DNA of 64,000 nt from Lysobacter sp. K5869 (GTDB taxonomy: Bacteria > Pseudomonadota > Gammaproteobacteria > Xanthomonadales > Xanthomonadaceae). The first letter of the stretch is position 1. Each line of letters starts with the position of its first letter. The DNA lies in the NCBI RefSeq assembly GCF_018847975.1, contig NZ_CP072597.1:5061001-5125000 (forward strand). The letters run 5' to 3'. Position numbers and translations under genes: made by a program. Positions 1 through 8,734 of the stretch are shown in pieces. A model generated the notes under the pieces. It did not search any database, was not told the DNA's origin, and saw nothing but the letters and a program-made list of their open reading frames with translations.

Positions 1-247
1 TGCGGAACAGCGTGCATTGCACCGCGACCGCATCGGCCGCGAGCAGCCCGGCGCCGCTCAGGCGCTCGCGCAAGGCCGCCGCCAATTCGCCGCACCACGG
101 TTCGCGCAGCAGGTCGCGGTCGCCGGCGTCGTCTTCGGTCGAGTCGTTCACGGCGGGCCGCGAGGCCAGCGTTTCGACTTCGGCGGGACCGAGCGCATCC
201 GGCCACAGCGCGAACCCGCGCTCGTTCAAGGAGTCACGCATCGCCAT
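1..247 (-). CDS. Phytanoyl-CoA dioxygenase-like protein, 3' end off window
   Basis: Only about the first 80 residues are present, reading toward the left edge. The N-terminus (ERGFALWPDALGPAEVETLA, then a DLLREPWCGELAAALRERL segment and VAVQCTLF) resembles the start of the bacterial phytanoyl-CoA dioxygenase (PhyH-like Fe(II)/2-oxoglutarate) family. Two in-frame ATG codons six bases apart (247 and 241) could both start it, and no convincing Shine-Dalgarno sequence is visible. It follows moaA on the same strand with about 27 bases between them, so it may be co-transcribed. The iron ligands would lie beyond the window, so the family call rests on N-terminal similarity only. Confidence 0.55.
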   Translation of the reverse strand, partial: MAMRDSLNERGFALWPDALGPAEVETLASRPAVNDSTEDDAGDRDLLREPWCGELAAALRERLSGAGLLAADAVAVQCTLFR

Positions 248-274
248 CGCCGCCGCGCGCCCGAACCGACGGCC

Positions 275-1315
275 TCAACCGCCGATCAGAAACATCTCCA
301 CGTGCCGCTTCGCCCGCGGCGCATCGGCCGCGCGCAGTTCGCTGTAGCGGTCGTTGCGGCCGCTCCACAGCGCGCCGACCCGCTCGACCAGGGCGTCTTC
401 GCCCTGCGCCAGCGCCGGGCGCAAGTCGCTGCCTTCCGAAGCGAACAAGCAGGTGTACAAGCGGCCGTCGGCCGACACCCGCGCGCGGTGGCAGTCGCCG
501 CAGAACGGTTCGCTGATCGAGGACACGAAGCCGACTTCGCCGGCGCCGTCGCGGTAGGCGTAGCGCGAGGCGACTTCGCCGCGGTACTGCGCGTCCAGCG
601 CGCGCAGCGGCCAACGCGCGTCGATGGCGTCGCGCAGTTCCTGCGAACCGACCACGCCGCGCGGATCCCAGCCGTTGCAGTTGCCGACGTCCATGTATTC
701 GATGAAGCGCAGCACGTCGCCGCTGGCGCGGAAATGCTCGGCCAGCGGCAGGATCTGATCTTCGTTGACGCCGCGCTGGATCACCGTATTGATCTTCAGC
801 GGGCCGAACCCGGCCGCGCGCGCGGCCTCAATCCCGGCCAGCACCTGGGCGATCTCGCCGCGGCCGCCGGACAGGCGCCGGAACAGGTCCGGATCCAGCG
901 CGTCCAGGCTCACCGTCAACCGGCGCAACCCGGCCTCGCGCAGCGCGCGCGCCTGCCGCGCCAGCAGCGCGCCGTTGGTGGTCAGGGCCAGATCGTCCAG
1001 GCCGTCGATCCGGGTCAGCCGCGCGATCAGCTCGGGCAACCCTTTGCGCAGCAGCGGCTCGCCGCCGGTCAGGCGCAGCTTGCGCACGCCGACGCGGACG
1101 AAGCCGCGCACCAGGGTCTCGATCTCGTCGAAGCTCAGCCGCGAGGCCGCGTCCAGGCCGTAGTCGTCCGGCACGCGCTCGGCCGGCATGCAGTAGGGGC
1201 AGCGGAAGTTGCAGGCCTCGATCAGCGACAAGCGCAAGTCCCGCAACGGCCGGCCGCGGCGGTCGAGCGGACCGGGCGCGGCGAGCGGGACGAGGCGGTC
1301 GAGGGCGGCATTCAC
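275..1315 (-). CDS. moaA: GTP 3',8-cyclase MoaA (molybdenum cofactor)
   Basis: Radical-SAM enzyme that converts GTP to 3',8-cyclo-GTP, the first step of molybdenum-cofactor synthesis, in the cytoplasm. The CX3CX2C cluster (CNFRCPYC, residues 35-42) binds the SAM-cleaving 4Fe-4S centre, LTGGEP lies near 82-87, a second cluster motif FCGDC...C lies near the C-terminus, and the chain ends in the Gly-Gly typical of MoaA. The 346 residues compare with about 330 for the E. coli enzyme. I chose the GTG at 1315 because it overlaps the stop of the upstream hydrolase (GTGA), which indicates translational coupling. Longer in-frame starts would run far into that gene. No other moa or moe gene is in the window. 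Confidence 0.93.
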   Translation of the reverse strand: MNAALDRLVPLAAPGPLDRRGRPLRDLRLSLIEACNFRCPYCMPAERVPDDYGLDAASRLSFDEIETLVRGFVRVGVRKLRLTGGEPLLRKGLPELIARLTRIDGLDDLALTTNGALLARQARALREAGLRRLTVSLDALDPDLFRRLSGGRGEIAQVLAGIEAARAAGFGPLKINTVIQRGVNEDQILPLAEHFRASGDVLRFIEYMDVGNCNGWDPRGVVGSQELRDAIDARWPLRALDAQYRGEVASRYAYRDGAGEVGFVSSISEPFCGDCHRARVSADGRLYTCLFASEGSDLRPALAQGEDALVERVGALWSGRNDRYSELRAADAPRAKRHVEMFLIGG

Positions 1316-2073
1316 GAAGGCGGCACCTGTGCGGCAGTGGGGTCGGCCAGGTCGATGGCCTCGCCGGGCCTGCCGACACGATACCCCCGCGCGGCCAGCG
1401 CGTCGCCCTCTTCGCGGCTGGCGTAGTGATACAGGACACAGCGGTTCAGCAGCGCCGGCGGGTATTCGCGCTCCAGGTCCTCGATCCCGCTGTGCGAGGG
1501 GTTGCCGTGCAGGGCGCAGTCGTGCGCGATCAGTTCGCCGTCGCCGGCGAACCGGGCCAGCATTTCCGGGATCGGCCGGGTGTCGCCGGTCCACACCGCG
1601 CTGCCGCGCAGGCGCAGGCCGAACGCGCTGTCGGGCCAGTGATGCCGGACCGGGAACACTTCCATGCGCACGCCGCGGTGCCAGAAATGGCCGCTGACCG
1701 GAATCAGCTGGAACGCGTCCCAGAAATTCACCCCGCCCTCGGCCAGCACGTTGGGGTAATCGGCCACGCGCTGCTGCAGCAGCGGCACCAGCGGCGCGGG
1801 GATGTACAGCCGCGGCCGCTGGCCGCCGCGGTTCTCATCGAAATAGTGGGCGACGAACAAGCGCTCGAAGCCGGCGATGTGATCCATGTGGGCATGGGTC
1901 AGGAACACCGCCTCGGGCATGCGCCCGTAGTGCGCCAGGAACGCGGTCAGGCCCTCGCCGCCGCAATCGATGGTGAGCCAGGGCTCGCCGTCGCGCTCCA
2001 GCGTGGCCATCGCCGATCCCAATTCCACCGCCGACGCATTGCCGACACCGTGCAGACGCAGCCGCCAAGTCAT
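1312..2073 (-). CDS. Metallo-beta-lactamase-fold hydrolase
   Basis: A 253-residue MBL-fold protein. The zinc motif THAHMDHIAG (residues 59-68; H60, H62, D64, H65) is intact, and a later GDTRPIP segment supplies a further metal-ligand Asp. The fold covers beta-lactamases, RNase Z-like nucleases and phosphodiesterases, and the substrate cannot be read from the sequence. Its stop overlaps the moaA GTG by four bases, so the two proteins are probably made together. This suggests, but does not show, a link to cofactor metabolism. No signal peptide is visible. Confidence 0.85.
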   Translation of the reverse strand: MTWRLRLHGVGNASAVELGSAMATLERDGEPWLTIDCGGEGLTAFLAHYGRMPEAVFLTHAHMDHIAGFERLFVAHYFDENRGGQRPRLYIPAPLVPLLQQRVADYPNVLAEGGVNFWDAFQLIPVSGHFWHRGVRMEVFPVRHHWPDSAFGLRLRGSAVWTGDTRPIPEMLARFAGDGELIAHDCALHGNPSHSGIEDLEREYPPALLNRCVLYHYASREEGDALAARGYRVGRPGEAIDLADPTAAQVPPS

Positions 2074-2122
2074 TCCGCCCCCCTTACCGACACGTTCCTA
2101 CCTCGTTCTTCGCTGTCTTCTC

Positions 2123-2872
2123 TCAGTAACCACGTTCCCAGGCGCGGTCATAGGCCGTGCGCAATCGGGCGAAGTCGCGCTCGACCTCCTCGACGGGACG
2201 CGCGCCGCGCAATTTCAGCAGCGAGCGCTTGAGCCGGGCGAGGTTGCGCTCGCGCCAGCCGGTGGCGGGGATGCGGAACTGGCCGCGGTCCAGGTCGATC
2301 ACCCAGCCGCGCCCGCTGGCGTCGAACAGCAGGTTGGTGGCGTTGAGGTCGGCGTGGTCGAGCCCGGCGCGGTGGCAGCGGGCGATCAGGCGGCCGGTTT
2401 CCTCCCACGGCGCGCCGTCGCCGGCGACCGCGGCGCGGTCGGCCAGCGAGCGCACGTCGTCGAGCCGCGCGACCAGGATCGCGGCGCGGTACTGCAGGCC
2501 CTCGCGCCGGTACAGCGCGGCGATCGGCGCCGGCACCGGCAGGCCGCGGCGTGCGGCTTCGCGGGTCAGGCGGAATTCGGCGAAGCTGCGGGTGCGGTCG
2601 CCGCTTTGCCACCAGTAGCGGTCGCGGTTGAAGCGCGCGACCAGCCCGCCGCGCAGATAGCGGCGCAGCACCGCGTGGCCGAACGGCGCGTCGACGAACC
2701 AGGCGCCGCCGCGGCCGCCGCTGTCCACCGGCCGGGCCGCCGCGCCCCAGTGCGCGGGCGCGAACCATTCCGGCGCGGCTTGCTGCACCCGGGCGCGGTC
2801 GAACAAAATCGCCCCGTAGCCGCTGTCGTCGCGGTACGGCGTCAGTCCTTCGGCGGCGTCATAACCGGTCAT
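2123..2872 (-). CDS. kdkA: 3-deoxy-D-manno-octulosonic acid (Kdo) kinase
   Basis: A 249-residue kinase of the KdkA/WaaP family that phosphorylates Kdo in the inner core of lipopolysaccharide at the inner membrane. The kinase-like active-site signature [11 protein letters not shown] lies at residues 173-183 and the metal-binding VIDLDRG at 191-197. Length fits the family. It is divergent from a heptosyltransferase, with only 22 bases between the two start codons, so the pair forms an LPS-core locus. Promoters for the two genes must overlap one another or the coding sequences. Confidence 0.88.
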   Translation of the reverse strand: MTGYDAAEGLTPYRDDSGYGAILFDRARVQQAAPEWFAPAHWGAAARPVDSGGRGGAWFVDAPFGHAVLRRYLRGGLVARFNRDRYWWQSGDRTRSFAEFRLTREAARRGLPVPAPIAALYRREGLQYRAAILVARLDDVRSLADRAAVAGDGAPWEETGRLIARCHRAGLDHADLNATNLLFDASGRGWVIDLDRGQFRIPATGWRERNLARLKRSLLKLRGARPVEEVERDFARLRTAYDRAWERGY

Positions 2873-2894
2873 CCGTCCGAGTCTAACAAGTCAC

Positions 2895-3971
2895 GTGAAC
2901 CAAGCGACCCTGGGACCCACCCCAACTCTTTGCCTGCTGCGCCTGTCGGCGCTGGGCGACGTCACCCACGTGGTGCCGCTGGTGCGCACCCTGCGCAAGG
3001 CGCGGCCGCAGGCGAGCATCGCCTGGATCATCGGCAAGGGCGAGCGCCGCCTGCTCGAAGGCCTGGACGGCGTGGATTTCATCGAATACGACAAGAAGAG
3101 CGGCTGGGCCGGCATGCGCGCGCTGCGCCGCGGCCTGCGCGAGCGCGGCCTGCCCGGCGGGCGCTTCGACGCGCTGCTGCAGATGCAGGTGGCCGCGCGC
3201 GCCAACCTGCTGTCGGCGTTCGTGCCGGCGACGCGGCGGGTCGGCTACGACCGCTCGCGCTCGAAGGACCTGCACGGCCTGTTCGTCAACGAACGCATCC
3301 CCGACCGCCCCGGCATCCACGTGCTCGACGCCATCGGCAGCTTCTGCGAGCCGCTGGGCCTGCGCCAGACCGAAGTGGTCTGGGACTTGCCCGTGCCCGA
3401 CGACGCGCGCGAATGGGCGCGGGCGCAGTGGCCCGTGGACGCGACGCCGACGCTCTTGGTCTCGCCGTGCTCCAGCCACCCCCTGCGCAACTGGCGCCCC
3501 GAGCGCTACGCCGCGGTCGCCGACCACGCCGCTAGCCTCGGCTGGCGCGTGGTGATGTGCGGCGGCCGCAGCCAGCTCGAACGCGACACCACCGACGCCA
3601 TCGTCGCGGCGATGGCGCACCCCGTCCTCGATCTGGTCGGCAAGGACACGCTCAAGCAATTGCCGGCCCTGCTCGAACGCGGCCAGCTGCTGATGACCCC
3701 GGACTCCGGCCCGATGCACATCGCCAACGCGATGGGCACCAAGGTGCTGGGCCTGCACGCGGCCAGCAACCCCGCGCGCAGCGGCCCCTACAGCGACCTG
3801 CGCTACTGCGCCGACCGCTACGACGACGCCGCGCGCAAGTACCTGGGCAAATCCGCGGCGCAGATCGGCTGGGGCACCAAGATCGAACACGACGGCGTCA
3901 TGGATCTGATCTCGGTCGAGGACGGCATCGCCGCGTTCGAGCGGTATCGCGCCGATCATCCGGGGCGCTGA
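2895..3971 (+). CDS. Glycosyltransferase family 9 (LPS heptosyltransferase-like)
   Basis: A 358-residue GT9 protein of the ADP-heptose:LPS heptosyltransferase group, which builds the LPS inner core on the cytoplasmic face of the inner membrane. Visible family features are the N-terminal LLRLSALGDVTHVVPLVRTL Rossmann segment, SPCSSHPLRNWRPERYA in the middle, and the donor-binding DSGPMHIANAMG loop near residues 273-284. It starts with GTG. The exact acceptor (heptose I, II or another position) cannot be fixed from sequence. The divergent Kdo kinase gene supports a role in the LPS core. Confidence 0.85.
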   Translation: MNQATLGPTPTLCLLRLSALGDVTHVVPLVRTLRKARPQASIAWIIGKGERRLLEGLDGVDFIEYDKKSGWAGMRALRRGLRERGLPGGRFDALLQMQVAARANLLSAFVPATRRVGYDRSRSKDLHGLFVNERIPDRPGIHVLDAIGSFCEPLGLRQTEVVWDLPVPDDAREWARAQWPVDATPTLLVSPCSSHPLRNWRPERYAAVADHAASLGWRVVMCGGRSQLERDTTDAIVAAMAHPVLDLVGKDTLKQLPALLERGQLLMTPDSGPMHIANAMGTKVLGLHAASNPARSGPYSDLRYCADRYDDAARKYLGKSAAQIGWGTKIEHDGVMDLISVEDGIAAFERYRADHPGR

Positions 3972-4085
3972 GCCACGCCTTTCCCGCCCTGGGGAAGCAA
4001 GCCCGTTCGCGCACCGCCGGACGGGCGTGGCGCGCGACGCCGAAGCGGGCACACTCGCCCGCTGAATCGCCTGCAAGGAATCGCC

Positions 4086-4640
4086 ATGCCCCCGCTTTCG
4101 CTCGACCGACTCATCGCCGCCGTCCGCGACGGCGCCCGGTTCGATTACCTGTGCTTCTGGGGCCATCGCGCCGCGCCCGGCCGGGTCGGCAAGAGCTGCT
4201 TCAGCCAGTGGTACCCGGCCGCGTTCGAGCTCGACGGCGAGCGCTATGCCAGCGCCGAGCATTGGATGATGGCCGGCAAGGCGCGCCTGTTCGGCGATGC
4301 CGGGATCGCCGCGCGCATCCTTGCCAGCCGGGACCCGGCCGAGGCCAAGGCGCTGGGCCGCAAAATCGCGGGCTTCGACGAGGCGCACTGGGCCGAGCAT
4401 CGCTACGCGCTGGTGGTCGCCGGCAACCGGGCCAAGTTCGCGCAAAACCCACCGCTGCGCGAATTCCTGCTGTCCACCGGCGAGCAGGTGCTGGTCGAAG
4501 CCAGCCCGGTCGATCCGGTCTGGGGCATCGGGCTGGCCGCCGACCATCCCGACGCGACCCGGCCGGAACGCTGGCGCGGCCTCAACCTGCTCGGCTTCGC
4601 GCTGATGGACGCGCGGGCTCAGCTCGCCGCGGGCGGCTGA
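4086..4640 (+). CDS. NADAR family protein (YbiA-like N-glycosidase)
   Basis: A 184-residue cytoplasmic protein of the NADAR (DUF1768) family. Recognisable blocks are FWGH (24-27), SQWYPAAF (40-47), SAEHWMMAGKARLFGD (56-71) and the C-terminal GLNLLGFALMDAR. E. coli YbiA in this family hydrolyses the N-glycosidic bond of reactive early riboflavin intermediates. Other members act on ADP-ribose-type substrates. It stands alone, about 115 bases after the heptosyltransferase and convergent with the next gene, with two bases between the stop codons. Confidence 0.88.
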   Translation: MPPLSLDRLIAAVRDGARFDYLCFWGHRAAPGRVGKSCFSQWYPAAFELDGERYASAEHWMMAGKARLFGDAGIAARILASRDPAEAKALGRKIAGFDEAHWAEHRYALVVAGNRAKFAQNPPLREFLLSTGEQVLVEASPVDPVWGIGLAADHPDATRPERWRGLNLLGFALMDARAQLAAGG

Positions 4641-4643
4641 ACC

Positions 4644-5324
4644 TCATTCTTCGCCGCGCTCGATCCGCACCCGCCGCCACACCGACAACTGAGTGCGCTG
4701 GCGACGGCGCTCGCGGTAGACCGCGGCGGTCAGCGCCAGCGCGATCGCGCCGGCGGCGATCGCCACGCGGCCGCCGCTCCAGTCGGCGAGGCCGCCGGAC
4801 GCCACGTCGGTCAGCACGAACACGAAACAGCCCGCGGCGGCGTTGCAGGCCAGGCTGCACAGCACTTTCATCCGGTCCAAGGTGGCGCGCGATTCGGGCG
4901 CGACCGCTTCCAGGTATTCGCGCAGGCGGCGGTCGGCGTCGTGGAACTGGGACGAGGTCATCGTCGCCGGTGGCGGCAGTTCCAGGCCTTCGCTGCGGCG
5001 CAGGCGTTCGCTGAGGAATTCCAGCGCCGGCGTCCAGGCCCGGCGCAGACGCGGCCAGACCACGGCCTGGGCGAAGGTGTAGACCAGCCGGCCGAGCGGG
5101 CTCAGCGCCAGCCCCAGCACGTAGGCGCCGGCCAACCACGTCGGCAGGACCAGTTCCGGCGCTTGTTCGCGCAGCGCGTGCAGGCCGCCGGGGTGGCGCA
5201 GCACCAGCGCGGTCAGCAGCAAACCGCCCGGGCACAGCCAGGCGAGCAGATCGTCGTACAGCCAGGCCGCGGCCGAGCGCGGCCGCGGCGGCGAAGGCGC
5301 GTCGTCCCTGCGCGCGGGGTTCAC
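4644..5324 (-). CDS. Hypothetical inner-membrane protein
   Basis: I do not recognise this family. The 226-residue form begins at the GTG at 5324, five bases after the stop of the DUF6165 gene. An upstream in-frame ATG at 5375 would overlap that gene by 47 bases. Hydrophobic stretches suggest four membrane segments: two in the N-terminal third (around LCPGGLLLTALVL and LAGAYVLGLALSP) and two in the C-terminal third (VLCSLACNAAAGCFVFVLTD and VAIAAGAIALALTAAVY), separated by a soluble loop of about 70 residues. The C-terminus is strongly basic. Probably co-transcribed with the upstream DUF6165 gene. Confidence 0.7.
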   Translation of the reverse strand: MNPARRDDAPSPPRPRSAAAWLYDDLLAWLCPGGLLLTALVLRHPGGLHALREQAPELVLPTWLAGAYVLGLALSPLGRLVYTFAQAVVWPRLRRAWTPALEFLSERLRRSEGLELPPPATMTSSQFHDADRRLREYLEAVAPESRATLDRMKVLCSLACNAAAGCFVFVLTDVASGGLADWSGGRVAIAAGAIALALTAAVYRERRRQRTQLSVWRRVRIERGEE

Positions 5325-5328
5325 GGCC

Positions 5329-5733
5329 TCAGACCGGGCCGGTGCCGTAGTCCTGGTAGGACTTCTCTTCCACATAGGTCGAGCCCAGGGCGAGGTTGAT
5401 CTGCTTCTTGACCCGCGCGCGCTCGTCGTTCTCGACGTAGACCGAACGCGCCAGACGGATGAACTCGGCGTCGAACTCCTGGCGCTTTTCCTTGACCCGG
5501 ATGTCGTCCTCGATCACCCACAGGCGCTCGTTGACCGCCTTGAGCTCGGCGCGCAGGCGCACGATGTCGTTGCCGGCGGCCGGGTGCGCCATCCAGGTGC
5601 GCTCCAGCGCGGTGAGTTCGTTGCGCACGTTGGCCAGCTTGGCTTCGTCGGTCATGCGCTCGGACTTGATCTGCAGGATCGCGATCTTGTCGAGCAGTTC
5701 GCCAAAGGACACCGGGACCAGGATTTCGGACAT
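5329..5733 (-). CDS. DUF6165 family protein
   Basis: A 134-residue soluble protein beginning MSEILVPVSFGELLDKIAIL. Heptad-like helices rich in Glu, Lys, Arg and Leu (about 20-100) suggest a helical hairpin or coiled coil. It matches the DUF6165 family of Proteobacteria, whose function is unknown and whose genes often lie near LPS genes. That association comes from memory and was not tested here. It probably leads a two-gene operon with the membrane protein downstream. Confidence 0.75.
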   Translation of the reverse strand: MSEILVPVSFGELLDKIAILQIKSERMTDEAKLANVRNELTALERTWMAHPAAGNDIVRLRAELKAVNERLWVIEDDIRVKEKRQEFDAEFIRLARSVYVENDERARVKKQINLALGSTYVEEKSYQDYGTGPV

Positions 5734-5850
5734 GGGCGCAACCGTCGAATACAGAGGGGACGGCTAGTGTAGCCCCGCGCCGCTCGCGCGGGCTTTGCGC
5801 GCTGCGCCGGGGCGCGCGACGCCGGATGCGAAGCGAATGCGCGCGGACGC

Positions 5851-5879
5851 TTGCTCCCGCGCGCGACAGCCCGTAACAT
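5851..5879 (+). promoter_or_regulatory. Sigma70-type promoter of tRNA-Ser
   Basis: TTGCTC (5851-5856) and TAACAT (5874-5879) are separated by 17 bases and followed by a GC-rich discriminator, about 20 bases before the tRNA. The spacing is ideal and the hexamers are moderate matches. Confidence 0.55.
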
Positions 5880-5898
5880 ACGCGGCTCGACTGCACCC

Positions 5899-5989
<91 letters not shown>

Positions 5990-5997
5990 GATTCAAG

Positions 5998-6031
5998 CGC
6001 AACGGGCCCCTCGCGGGCCCGTTGCGTTTTT
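5998..6031 (+). terminator. Rho-independent terminator of tRNA-Ser
   Basis: A 12-bp perfect stem (CGCAACGGGCCC paired with GGGCCCGTTGCG) with a 5-base loop, followed by TTTTT. Confidence 0.92.
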
Positions 6032-6342
6032 CGGCACCGCGCACCCGCCCTTCCCCGCCAACGGCCTCGCCCATGCGCCACGCCATCGCCATCGCGAGCT
6101 CCGGGCCGGCCGCGCTCACCGCGCGCCTTCATCGAACGTTTTGCCGGAACCGGCCAGTCTCGCTTTCGCGGCCGCGGCATGGCACGGTGAAACCGCGACG
6201 CACGCACACGCGGCCTTCATGGCCGCTCATGCATGAAACGCAGCAGGGATCACGCTTTTCTTGCCACCCGGCCGCTCGCTCGCGATGATTCCGTATACCT
6301 CTTCAGTGACGATCCCGACGACGCGAATGGCATGACCGGCAG
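6032..6342. other. Gene-free stretch upstream of the PP2C gene
   Basis: About 310 bases with no supported gene. It should hold the promoter of the phosphatase gene at 6343, but I see no clear sigma70 match. Short frames here overlap on both strands and look like chance frames in GC-rich DNA. Confidence 0.5.
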
Positions 6343-7047
6343 ATGATCGAATTCGGACACCTCACGCACGTCGGCCTGCGCCGCGAACTCAACGAAGACA
6401 CCTATTACGGCGACAGCGAGCTGGGCTTGTGGCTGGTCGCCGACGGCATGGGCGGTCACGAGTACGGCGAGGTCGCCAGCGCGCTGGCGCGCGAGGTGAT
6501 CGTGCGCGAGGTCCGCGGCGGCGCCGCGCTGGCGCAGGCCATCCGCATCGCCGACGAGGAGATCATCCGCACCTCGCGCCGGCGCAACGACACCTTGCCG
6601 ATGGGCACCACCGTGGTCGCCGCGCGCATCAACGGCAACCGCTTCGAGGTCGCCTGGGTCGGCGACAGCCGCGTGTACCTGTGGCGCGACGGGCATCTGG
6701 CCCAGCTCTCGCAGGATCACAGCTACGTGCAGGAACTCATCGCCAACGGCGTGATCACCCACGAGCAGGCGCGCAGCCACCCGCACCGCAGCGTGGTGAC
6801 CCAGGCGCTGGGCGTGACCGACCCGCGCAACCTCAACGTCGAGACCATGACCGGCGAACTGCGCCCGGGCATGCAGCTGCTGCTGTGCAGCGACGGCCTG
6901 ACCGAGGAAGTCGACGACCGCGCGATCGCGCGGGTGCTCGCGCACAACGACTGCAGCGCGCAGGAATGCGTGGATTCGCTGGTGGCCGCGGCGCTGGACG
7001 GCGGCGGGTCGGACAACATCACCGTGGTGTTGGTGCGCAGCCACTGA
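6343..7047 (+). CDS. PP2C-family serine/threonine phosphatase
   Basis: A 234-residue cytoplasmic metal-dependent phosphatase of the PrpC/Stp1 type. Metal-binding motifs are complete: NEDT (17-20), VADGMGGH (32-39), WVGDSRVYLW near 106, SDGLTEEV near 185 and GSDNITVV near 221. These enzymes reverse Hanks-type kinase phosphorylation. No kinase or FHA gene is adjacent, so the partner must lie elsewhere. Length is normal for the stand-alone bacterial form. Confidence 0.9.
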   Translation: MIEFGHLTHVGLRRELNEDTYYGDSELGLWLVADGMGGHEYGEVASALAREVIVREVRGGAALAQAIRIADEEIIRTSRRRNDTLPMGTTVVAARINGNRFEVAWVGDSRVYLWRDGHLAQLSQDHSYVQELIANGVITHEQARSHPHRSVVTQALGVTDPRNLNVETMTGELRPGMQLLLCSDGLTEEVDDRAIARVLAHNDCSAQECVDSLVAAALDGGGSDNITVVLVRSH

Positions 7048-7414
7048 GGGTCCGCGGTCGCGGCTTGCGCCGCTCCTGCAGGGAGCCATGCAAGTCCCGC
7101 GCGACTCGCGACATCAGTTCGCGCCGCCGCTGCCTGGGCTCCCTGCAGGAGCGGCGCAAGCCGCGACCGCGCCACAAAGACAGCCGGCGCAACGCCGACC
7201 GCGCGAAAGCCCGGCCGAAAAGCGCCTCAGATCGCCGCGACAGCGCGCGCCGACGACAGGCGGCCGAGAAAAAGCGAATGGGTTCCGGCCTTCGCTGGAA
7301 AGGACGGCACCCGAGAAAAGCCGGAGCGGCGAGCCGCTGCAACAGCGCCGCTCTAGGCCAGAAGGCCGATGCCCGGCAAAGCCGCAGCGACGAACCGCCG
7401 CGACCGCGCCGCCC
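7048..7414. other. Intergenic region with repeat pair
   Basis: This 367-base stretch between the convergent PP2C and dnaQ genes holds a head-to-head pair of the dispersed palindrome (listed separately) at its left end. The rest shows no gene I can support. Confidence 0.6.
7054..7171. repeat. Inverted pair of the GGAGCGGCG palindrome
   Basis: The left copy (7054-7086, minus orientation) and right copy (about 7136-7171, plus orientation) are reverse complements around about 50 bases. This pair reads CTGCAGGGAG where other copies read CTACAGGG. It lies between convergent genes and could act as a bidirectional terminator or mRNA 3' stabiliser. Confidence 0.8.
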
Positions 7415-8155
7415 TCAGCCTTCGGCCGCCACCGCCTCCAGCACCGGCGGATCGACCAGATCCCACACGCACTTGCCCGCCTTCTTGCGCAGCTTCTCCA
7501 AGCGCGCCTGATGCGCGGCCAGCTCCGCCGCCGGCACCACCACGCGCGGACGCGGCACGCTCAGGTCGACCCGCACGCTGACCTGCTGCTCCTGCGCCGC
7601 CAGCCCGGCCGGATCGCCGAAGCCGATCTCCTCCTGGCCCGAGGTCAGCGCGATGTAGACCTCGCCCAGAATCTGGGCGTCGAGCAAGGCGCCGTGCAAC
7701 TGACGGTGCGAGTTGTCCACGCCCAAGCGCTTGCACAACGCGTCCAGCGAATTGCGCTGGCCGGGGAAGCGCTGGCGCGCCATCAGCAGCGAGTCTTCGA
7801 TGCCGGTGACGTGGTCGCCGAGCTTGCCGTACTGCGCACCGCAGATCGACAGCTCGTTGTTGAGGAAGCCGACGTCGAAGGCCGCGTTGTGGATGATGAG
7901 TTCGGCGCCGCGGATGAATTCCAGGAACGCCTCGACCACCTGCTCCATCGGCGGCTCGTTGGCCAGCCGCTCCAGCGACAGGCCGGTGACTTCCTGCGCG
8001 CCGGCCTCGAAGTCGCAATCGGGCTTGATGTACTGGTGGTAGGTGCGGCCGGTGGGACGGCGTTCGACGAACTCGACGCAGCCGATTTCGACCACGCGGT
8101 TGCCGCGTTCCCAGCTCAGGCCGGTGGTTTCGGTGTCCAGGATGATTTGACGCAT
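7415..8155 (-). CDS. dnaQ: DNA polymerase III epsilon subunit (3'-5' proofreading exonuclease)
   Basis: A 246-residue DEDDh exonuclease that proofreads for the replicative polymerase. Exo I is DTETTGL (7-13), Exo II is HNAAFDVGFLNNEL near 97-110, and Exo III is HGALLDAQ near 157-164, all with catalytic acids intact. I place the start at the ATG at 8155 (MRQIILDTETTGL), the usual family start. An ATG nine bases upstream is also possible. The C-terminal tail should carry the alpha-subunit binding segment. It follows rnhA on the same strand, as in E. coli. Confidence 0.95.
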   Translation of the reverse strand: MRQIILDTETTGLSWERGNRVVEIGCVEFVERRPTGRTYHQYIKPDCDFEAGAQEVTGLSLERLANEPPMEQVVEAFLEFIRGAELIIHNAAFDVGFLNNELSICGAQYGKLGDHVTGIEDSLLMARQRFPGQRNSLDALCKRLGVDNSHRQLHGALLDAQILGEVYIALTSGQEEIGFGDPAGLAAQEQQVSVRVDLSVPRPRVVVPAAELAAHQARLEKLRKKAGKCVWDLVDPPVLEAVAAEG

Positions 8156-8192
8156 GGCGGGCATTCTAGCGAGGAGATAGCGGATAGAAGTT

Positions 8193-8243
8193 AGGAGATA
8201 GCGAAAGCGCGGCCGGGAGACTCGCTCTCGCTATCTCCTAACG
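8193..8243. repeat. 14-bp inverted repeat between rnhA and dnaQ
   Basis: TTAGGAGATAGCGA (8193-8206) and its exact reverse complement (8230-8243) surround 23 bases. A degenerate extra copy, GAGGAGATAGCGGATAG, lies just left at 8173-8189. There is no T-run, so this is not a typical terminator. It lies in the rnhA-dnaQ gap. Confidence 0.8.
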
Positions 8244-8263
8244 CCTTCCGCCATCTCCCGCCG

Positions 8264-8734
8264 TCAAGGCCGATAAGGCCGCAACCGCTCGGCCTGCAAC
8301 CGCGCCAACGTATCCACGCGCTCGTTCTCCGGATGCCCGGAGTGGCCCTTGACCCACTTCCAGTCGATCGAATGGCGCTGGCTGGCCAGATGCAGGCGCT
8401 CCCACAGGTCGCGGTTCTTGACCGGATCGCCGCCGGCGGTCTTCCAGCCGCGCCGCACCCAGTTGCCGATCCACTCGGTGATGCCCTGGCGCACGTATTG
8501 CGAGTCGGTGGTCAGCACCACCTGGCAGGGTTCGGTCAGCGCTTCCAGGCCCATGATCGCGCCCATCAGCTCCATGCGGTTGTTGGTGGTGTCGGGCTCG
8601 CCGCCGGACAGTTCGCGCTCGTGGCCCTTGTAGCGCAGCAGCGCGGCCCAGCCGCCGGGACCGGGATTGCCGAGGCAGGCGCCGTCGGTGTGGATGGAAA
8701 CGATCTTGTCGGCGCCCGGGTCGGTTTGGCTCAC
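8264..8734 (-). CDS. rnhA: Ribonuclease HI
   Basis: A 156-residue cytoplasmic enzyme that degrades the RNA strand of RNA-DNA hybrids (R-loops and primers). The DEDD catalytic acids are visible: D17 in [13 protein letters not shown]55 in NNRMEL, D77 in LTTDSQYV, and D141 in NERVDTLA. The basic handle region ([20 protein letters not shown]) and [10 protein letters not shown] are typical. Length matches E. coli RNase HI. It lies upstream of dnaQ and downstream of the yafS-like gene on the same strand. Confidence 0.96.
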   Translation of the reverse strand: MSQTDPGADKIVSIHTDGACLGNPGPGGWAALLRYKGHERELSGGEPDTTNNRMELMGAIMGLEALTEPCQVVLTTDSQYVRQGITEWIGNWVRRGWKTAGGDPVKNRDLWERLHLASQRHSIDWKWVKGHSGHPENERVDTLARLQAERLRPYRP

